Positions 56,226 through 60,661 of a DNA stretch of 60,661 bases are shown piece after piece; positions within the stretch are counted from its first letter, which is position 1, and each line of letters starts with the position of its first letter. The notes below the pieces were generated by a model, which had not been told where the DNA came from, made no database searches, and saw only the letters and a list, made by a program, of their open reading frames with translations. The position numbers and the translations under genes are program-made. The DNA comes from an uncultured beta proteobacterium. Lineage in GTDB: Bacteria > Pseudomonadota > Gammaproteobacteria > Burkholderiales > Burkholderiaceae_C. The stretch lies in assembly GCA_903839085.1 (NCBI GenBank), contig CAIMBE010000070.1:1-60661 (forward strand), written 5' to 3'.

Positions 56226-58004
56226 TCAGTTCGGCAGCTTCATCAGCAGACCGGGCTCATCAGCCGCCATGATCTTTTCAGCCCATAGCGCAAGCTTGCC
56301 GGTGTCGGCGCGCAACACTTCCTGCTTGACGGCCAGAATCTGGGCCGGATGCATCGAAAAACTGCGCAGTCCCAAGCCCAACAACAGGCGGGTCAGCGAG
56401 ATGTCGCCCGCCATCTCGCCACATACGCTGACATCCTTGCCCTGCGCCCGGCACTCCGAGATTGTGAGAGCCACCAACCGCAGAACGGCCGGATGCAAGG
56501 GATCGTACAAATGCGCCACCGATTCGTCAGCTCGGTCGATAGCCAGCGTGTACTGAATCAGGTCATTGGTGCCGATCGAAAGGAAGTCAAAATATTTCAG
56601 GAACACGTTGAGCGTCAGTGCGGCAGCTGGAATTTCAATCATGGCGCCAATCCTGATCGGTCCATAGGCAATGCCCCTGTTGTCAAGTTCAGCGCGGGCA
56701 CGGTCAATCAACGCAAAAGTGTGTCGGATCTCGCTGGCATGCACCAGCATCGGGATCAGCAGATTGGTCTTGCCATGGGCTGCAGCTCGCAAAATTGCCC
56801 GCAGCTGGGTCAGGAACATGGCTGGGTCGGCGAGGCTCCAACGAATGGCCCGCAAACCCAGTGCTGGGTTCAGGTGCGCAGAGTCCTGCAGCGACTCGTC
56901 GAGCGGCTTGTCGGCACCGACATCGACGGTGCGAATCGTCACCGGCAAGCCTTGCATGCCTTCAACCGCGCGCCGGTAGGCCTGATACTGCTCTTCCTCG
57001 TTGGGCAACTGGTTCTGACGGCCCATGAAAAGAAATTCACTGCGGAAAAGCCCAACACCCACGGCCCCGGATTTGATGGCACCCGGCGCGTCTTCGGGCA
57101 TCTCGATATTCGCCAGCAATTCGATCTTCTGACCGTCCAGCGTGACCGCCGGGGTGTGGAGCAAGCGCGAAAGGCGCCCGCGATCGAGCTCGTGCTGGCG
57201 CTGCTTGAAACCATACTCGGCCAGGATGATGGAGGAAGGGTCCACCACGACGACGCCCGCATCGCCGTCAATGATGACCCAGTCATCCTGGCGCACGAGT
57301 TGGCTCGACAGGCGTGCGCCGACCACGGCCGGAATGTCAAGGCTGCGCGCGACAATGGCCGTATGCGACGTTTTGCCGCCCACGTCCGTAATGAATCCGG
57401 CAAATACACTTTGCTTGAATTGCAGCATATCGGCCGGTGACAGATCGTGAGCAATCAGGATCAAAGGGACATCGACCGTGTCATCGAGCAGCAAGTCTTG
57501 CTGTGACTTCTTGCGACCGCCGTGCCGGGGTGCTTGCGCCATCGGCGAGGCTACGCCTTTCATCGCCCGCAGCACTTTTTCTGCTATCTGTTCAAGGTCT
57601 GCCTTGCGTTCGCGCAGATACGCGTCTTCCATTTCGTCAAACTGACGCGCAATCACCTCTAACTGGGTCGTCAGAGCCCATTCGGCGTTATACAAGCGAT
57701 CCTTGATCCAATGCTTGACGCCGCCGATCAGTTCCTCGTCCTGCAGCAGCATCAAGTGGACGTCCAGCAGCGCGGTCAATTCGTGCGGTGCTTCTTTCGG
57801 ACCCATGTGCGCGATGCTGGCCTGCAGGCGGTGAATCTCGTCCACCACAGCGTTGCGTCCATTGCGAACCCGCTCGATCTCGTCGCCTATTTGGGCCGAA
57901 TCAATGAAATAGTGTGCGACATCGACACGGCTTGATGCCACCAGGACCGCGCGCCCGATGGCGATACCCCGGGCGACGGCCAGACCGTGAATGGAGAAGG
58001 TCAT
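56226..58004 (-). CDS. ptsI: PTS enzyme I (PEP-protein phosphotransferase)
   Basis: A protein of 592 residues that takes phosphate from PEP and passes it to HPr. The phospho-His is in GGKTSHTAIVARSLDIPAVVG (about H214). The PEP-binding domain contains LFRSEFLFM, and the catalytic Cys is in SVCGEMAGD near the C-terminus. It overlaps ptsH by 4 nt (58001-58004), forming the order EIIA-HPr-EI on the minus strand. Confidence 0.95.
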   Translation of the reverse strand: MTFSIHGLAVARGIAIGRAVLVASSRVDVAHYFIDSAQIGDEIERVRNGRNAVVDEIHRLQASIAHMGPKEAPHELTALLDVHLMLLQDEELIGGVKHWIKDRLYNAEWALTTQLEVIARQFDEMEDAYLRERKADLEQIAEKVLRAMKGVASPMAQAPRHGGRKKSQQDLLLDDTVDVPLILIAHDLSPADMLQFKQSVFAGFITDVGGKTSHTAIVARSLDIPAVVGARLSSQLVRQDDWVIIDGDAGVVVVDPSSIILAEYGFKQRQHELDRGRLSRLLHTPAVTLDGQKIELLANIEMPEDAPGAIKSGAVGVGLFRSEFLFMGRQNQLPNEEEQYQAYRRAVEGMQGLPVTIRTVDVGADKPLDESLQDSAHLNPALGLRAIRWSLADPAMFLTQLRAILRAAAHGKTNLLIPMLVHASEIRHTFALIDRARAELDNRGIAYGPIRIGAMIEIPAAALTLNVFLKYFDFLSIGTNDLIQYTLAIDRADESVAHLYDPLHPAVLRLVALTISECRAQGKDVSVCGEMAGDISLTRLLLGLGLRSFSMHPAQILAVKQEVLRADTGKLALWAEKIMAADEPGLLMKLPN

Positions 58005-58270
58005 TCACCTTCTCCGAATTTTTCTTCAATCAATGCCAGCAACGCGTCCTGCGCTTCCTTTTCGCGCTCGCCGCTGGTTTCGATTTCAATCGTGCTGCCT
58101 ATCCCGGCAGCCAGCATCATGACGCCCATGATGCTTTTCGCATTGACGCGCCGCTCGCCTTTGCTGAGCCACACTTCGCAGGGAAAACTGCCGGCGAGCT
58201 TTGTCAGCTTGGCGGAAGCGCGGGCGTGCAAGCCCAACTTATTGCTGATGGTTGTCGTTGCTTTGATCAT
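58001..58270 (-). CDS. ptsH: Phosphocarrier protein HPr
   Basis: A protein of 89 residues: the phospho-acceptor His15 is in LGLHARAS, and the kinase/phosphatase regulatory Ser46 in NAKSIMGVMM, implying HprK control. I start at ATG 58270; a longer frame to 58372 adds unrelated Arg-rich residues. It overlaps the EIIA gene by 32 nt, an unusually long overlap, and ptsI by 4 nt. Confidence 0.93.
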   Translation of the reverse strand: MIKATTTISNKLGLHARASAKLTKLAGSFPCEVWLSKGERRVNAKSIMGVMMLAAGIGSTIEIETSGEREKEAQDALLALIEEKFGEGE

Positions 58271-58682
58271 TTTTCTTTTTCCCCTGATTCTGCGGCGCGG
58301 TTGTTGCGACCTGCATGACGCCTTGCGTACCTCCGGCCAGTGCCCTCGCCAACAAGGCGTCCAGCGACTCATGTCGATAGGTGACCGCGCGCAACAGCAT
58401 CGGGAGATTGACTCCGGTTATCAGTTTTGAGTTCAGACCATCGACCAGTTTTTGGGCCACGTTGCAAGGTGTCGCGCCAAATACGTCAGTCAGCACCAAA
58501 ACCTGGGGCGCATTGAGAAGACCGAGAGCCTGCTCGGCGCCGGCCAATGACTGTTCCAGTGGGACGTTGGGCTGAACATCAAACGCTACAACCGCCGCTG
58601 CTCCGTCTGGAAATACGTGCAGGACGCACTGGTGCAGGGCGCTGGCCAGTGGTGCATGGGCGATGATGAGAATACCGTTCAT
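58239..58682 (-). CDS. PTS EIIA component, mannose family
   Basis: A stand-alone EIIA of the mannose (ManX) type, 147 residues. The active His9 is in IIAHAPLASAL, and the fold continues with VLTDVFGATPCNVAQKL. The C-terminus is a polar Gln/Asn/Lys-rich tail encoded in the 32-nt overlap with ptsH. With EI and HPr but no EIIB or EIIC nearby, a regulatory rather than sugar-importing relay is likely. Confidence 0.9.
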   Translation of the reverse strand: MNGILIIAHAPLASALHQCVLHVFPDGAAAVVAFDVQPNVPLEQSLAGAEQALGLLNAPQVLVLTDVFGATPCNVAQKLVDGLNSKLITGVNLPMLLRAVTYRHESLDALLARALAGGTQGVMQVATTAPQNQGKKKNDQSNDNHQQ

Positions 58683-58735
58683 TAGTAGCTTGGTACGCAG
58701 GGTGCGGCGCAGCGCATCGGTTCCGTCTCCAACAT

Positions 58736-59989
58736 TCAGATGCTTGGATTATGGCTTTTTATGATTAAAAAATAGACGTACGCTCCTATACAGCAGATCA
58801 AAAAAAGGCTCATGGCCGATTGAAAGGCTTGTATCTCTGGCAAGCCCAGTGCCGAGAAACCGTCAATAGCCAAGCCGATTCCCCATTGCACGACAAAGAT
58901 TCCAGCAAATATCACCAGGTTGTAGGCTGAAAGTGCGCGCCCTGCGACGGCAGGCGCAAAAGCCATCGCGACCGCCGGCTGCGCCAGCGAAACAAAGGTG
59001 CAACTCATGCAGTACATTGCCCACATCAGCCCGCTGCTTGTAGATGATTGCGCTTCCGCTGCAATTATGAAAGCAAGAAGTGCAAAGCTGAACGGCAGAC
59101 CGTAGGTGATAAGGCGATCGGCATGGAAGCCATGCCTGGCAAGCCAGGGATTGATCATGCCCCAGAGCCAAAATGTGCACAGCATTGACACATTGATCCA
59201 GAACAGTCCGCTGGCGGCTTGCAGTGGGGTGTAATTGGCCACCTTGATCATCCAGGGAGCGGCCCACAAGGTCTGCATGGCGACCAAACCACCGTAGCAA
59301 AAGAAACCGATCGGTGCCATCTTTCGAAAATAGGGGTGTCTCCATACCTCGGCGTAGCTGGCTGGGGCTGACGCCGACTGCGTCCCCCGGGTTGTCGAGC
59401 TTTCCCAGTTCGGCACCAGCCAGGCGATCAGGGCCATGGCGACCACGGCCAGCGCTGCCAAGCCGATAAACAGTACGCGCCATCCCAGGATTGGCACGGC
59501 CCATTGCACTGGTAGCGTTGAGGCGACCATGCCCAATGAACCGGACATCAGCATCCAGGAATTGGCGCGCATCTGGGTCGTTGTGTCCAACCAGCGGCGG
59601 TAGCCCGCGAGTGGCGCCATCAAACATGCGCTGACGCCGATGCCGCAAAATATCCGTGCCGTCAGAAGGCCGGGAAAGCTGGTTGCGAACGAGGACGCCA
59701 GACAACCCAGCACAGCTGTGGCGAGGAAGCACAGTAATATTTTTTTGGGCCCGTGCTGATCCAGCCACGTGCCCAACGGTAGCTGCGTGGCTGAGAATCC
59801 CAGGAAGTAACCCGCTGCCAACAATCCCAGATCGCCGGCATTGAGAGAGAATTCCTGAGCCAGTATGGGTGACAGTGTCGCAGTGATGGCACGAATCAGG
59901 GCCGAAAAAAAGTAGGCAAAAGCGAAAACCAGAAAAACGGTGATGGCACTGCGCCTTGTCAGGACGGTGGGAGGCGAGCAGTGTGGCAT
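58736..59989 (-). CDS. MFS transporter
   Basis: A membrane protein of 417 residues with about twelve helices. It has the MFS loop LGTWLDQHGPKK between helices 2 and 3 and YRRWLDTTTQMRANSW between 4 and 5. The substrate is unknown. The frame extends upstream to 60115, but hydrophobic sequence starts only after ATG 59989. It lies upstream of the PTS genes on the same strand, with a 53-nt gap. Confidence 0.8.
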   Translation of the reverse strand: MPHCSPPTVLTRRSAITVFLVFAFAYFFSALIRAITATLSPILAQEFSLNAGDLGLLAAGYFLGFSATQLPLGTWLDQHGPKKILLCFLATAVLGCLASSFATSFPGLLTARIFCGIGVSACLMAPLAGYRRWLDTTTQMRANSWMLMSGSLGMVASTLPVQWAVPILGWRVLFIGLAALAVVAMALIAWLVPNWESSTTRGTQSASAPASYAEVWRHPYFRKMAPIGFFCYGGLVAMQTLWAAPWMIKVANYTPLQAASGLFWINVSMLCTFWLWGMINPWLARHGFHADRLITYGLPFSFALLAFIIAAEAQSSTSSGLMWAMYCMSCTFVSLAQPAVAMAFAPAVAGRALSAYNLVIFAGIFVVQWGIGLAIDGFSALGLPEIQAFQSAMSLFLICCIGAYVYFLIIKSHNPSI

Positions 59990-60277
59990 CGGTTGATTAT
60001 CCGTGCTCGTCTGGCGACGGTGCCTGATGAAATCTCGACTGAACCTCTGCCATCGCGAGATGATTGGGGCAGGTGCGCAACATTGGCAGACCAGCCATCG
60101 CAGCGGCGACCCCAAGGGTCAGTGCCCTGGCCAAAAATTAAGTGCCTAAGCCCCAGTAAATCACCTTGAAAAGTGCTACCATGGAAGGCTTCCCTGAAGA
60201 AACTTTCAAAGGTGCTGCATCGATGAAGTGGCCGGCCAGCAACTTGGTGGGTGCATTCGCTCGATGCGGCAAAAAAT
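59990..60277. other. 288-nt upstream region, no gene recognised
   Basis: This gap between the MFS start and the rRNA promoter holds no credible gene. It must contain the promoter of the MFS gene and upstream activating sequence for the rRNA operon. I see no strong repeat or operator in it. Confidence 0.4.
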
Positions 60278-60307
60278 TTGACAAGCTCTCCGAAAGCGTG
60301 TAATAAT
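60278..60307 (+). promoter_or_regulatory. rRNA operon promoter
   Basis: TTGACA at 60278-60283 matches the -35 consensus exactly. AATAAT at 60302-60307 matches the -10 element at 5 of 6 bases with an 18-nt spacer. An A-rich tract at 60271-60276 just upstream resembles an UP element. Transcription should start near 60314. Confidence 0.8.
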
Positions 60308-60352
60308 ACAAGGCTTCACTGATCGCAGTGGAGCTGGTAGAAGGGGGTGAGG

Positions 60353-60386
60353 CGGCAAGCCTTGCCATCTGAAGATCTTTAACAAC
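60353..60386 (+). promoter_or_regulatory. rRNA leader antitermination region (boxB-like hairpin and boxA)
   Basis: A palindrome GGCAAG-c-CTTGCC at 60354-60366 is followed by GATCTTTAACAA at about 60374-60385, which matches the boxA core TCTTTAACA. This pair is typical of Nus-dependent antitermination in rRNA operons. Confidence 0.65.
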
Positions 60387-60405
60387 ATACAGCCGATAAG
60401 TGTGG

Positions 60406-60508
60406 GCGTTTGAGGCGAAAAGCCAAGTTCTTCGGAACTAAGTCTTAACTGACTTACAAACGCTCATGGAAATAGAAGTGAAGTTCACTTCAATTCCGTT
60501 TTTATGAG
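60406..60508 (+). other. Structured 16S leader with stem-loops
   Basis: A long-range stem GCGTTTG/CAAACGC (60406-60412 and 60457-60463) encloses a hairpin AGTTC-TTCG-GAACT (60426-60439), the very stable UUCG tetraloop form. A second hairpin joins CTCAT...GGAA (from 60463) to TTCC...ATGAG (to 60508). These may guide RNase III processing and folding. Confidence 0.55.
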
Positions 60509-60540
60509 TTGCATAGAGATATGCGAAAAAATTCAAGATC

Positions 60541-60661
60541 GAACTATAGAGTTTGATCCTGGCTCAGATTGAACGCTGGCGGCATGCCTTACACATGCAA
60601 GTCGAACGGCAGCACGGGAGCAATCCTGGTGGCGAGTGGCGAACGGGTGAGTAATATATCG
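60541..60661 (+). rRNA. rrs: 16S ribosomal RNA, 5' end (partial)
   Basis: The universal primer site AGAGTTTGATCCTGGCTCAG lies at 60548-60567, corresponding to E. coli positions 8-27, so the gene starts near 60541. It continues through AACGCTGGCGGCATGC and GCAAGTCGAACGG to the window edge. GGTGAGTAATATATCG is typical of Comamonadaceae and relatives. It has a promoter, boxA and processed leader directly upstream. Confidence 0.97.

Overview
The window looks like chromosome from a betaproteobacterium of the order Burkholderiales, most likely a Comamonadaceae member close to Rhodoferax or Polaromonas. The grounds are high GC, a PhaM-type PHB granule protein, DUF3567 and DUF3108 genes of the betaproteobacterial type, overlapping gene order, GC-rich intergenic repeats of a Comamonadaceae style, and the first ~120 nt of a 16S rRNA gene at the right edge. 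The taxonomic call is inference from recognition; no search was run.

Region 1 (1-16.3 kb) is housekeeping: the edge of a B12-binding radical SAM gene, an AlaX-type tRNA editing protein, DUF167, DsbD, hemE, priA, an AEC transporter, a Rep/UvrD helicase, aidB, tgt, a FIST protein, PhaM, a PCu(A)C copper chaperone and a DksA-like protein. Region 2 (16.3-22.6 kb) has an unusual response regulator whose C-terminus is a duplicated membrane hairpin. It sits behind a near-consensus sigma-54 promoter with two IHF-consensus sites. Upstream on the same strand is a TRAP transporter (DctPMQ) linked to E1 alpha/beta subunits of a 2-oxoacid dehydrogenase. Region 3 (22.7-33.8 kb) is mixed metabolism: DUF3108, DUF3567, ChaN, PurU, an ECHDC3-like crotonase, Psd, an MFS exporter, an orphan GlcD-like oxidase, a MurA whose catalytic Cys is replaced by Asp, and an SpmA-SpmB fusion. 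Region 4 (33.9-40.5 kb) is a Dpp/Opp-type peptide ABC operon followed by an N-formylglutamate amidohydrolase-like gene.

Region 5 (40.5-56.1 kb) is the most striking part: about a dozen genes for taking apart, importing and recycling peptidoglycan. They are a PBP4-type DacB, a VanX/DdpX-type D-Ala-D-Ala dipeptidase, a large TonB-dependent receptor, a DigH-like glycosidase, MurQ, two tandem AmpG-like permeases around a beta-lactamase-fold hydrolase, an M14-like zinc hydrolase, a BadF/BadG-type sugar kinase, an AmiD-type lipoprotein amidase and a Tat-exported LD-carboxypeptidase. Together they suggest a route from glycan strands or muropeptides outside the cell, through outer- and inner-membrane transport, to GlcNAc-6-phosphate and free amino acids. 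I propose it as a peptidoglycan-utilisation locus.

Region 6 (56.2-60.7 kb) has a PTS phosphorelay without sugar permeases (EIIA-Man, HPr, EI), an MFS transporter, and the promoter, antitermination leader and start of an rRNA operon. I saw no tRNA gene, CRISPR array, insertion sequence or prophage.
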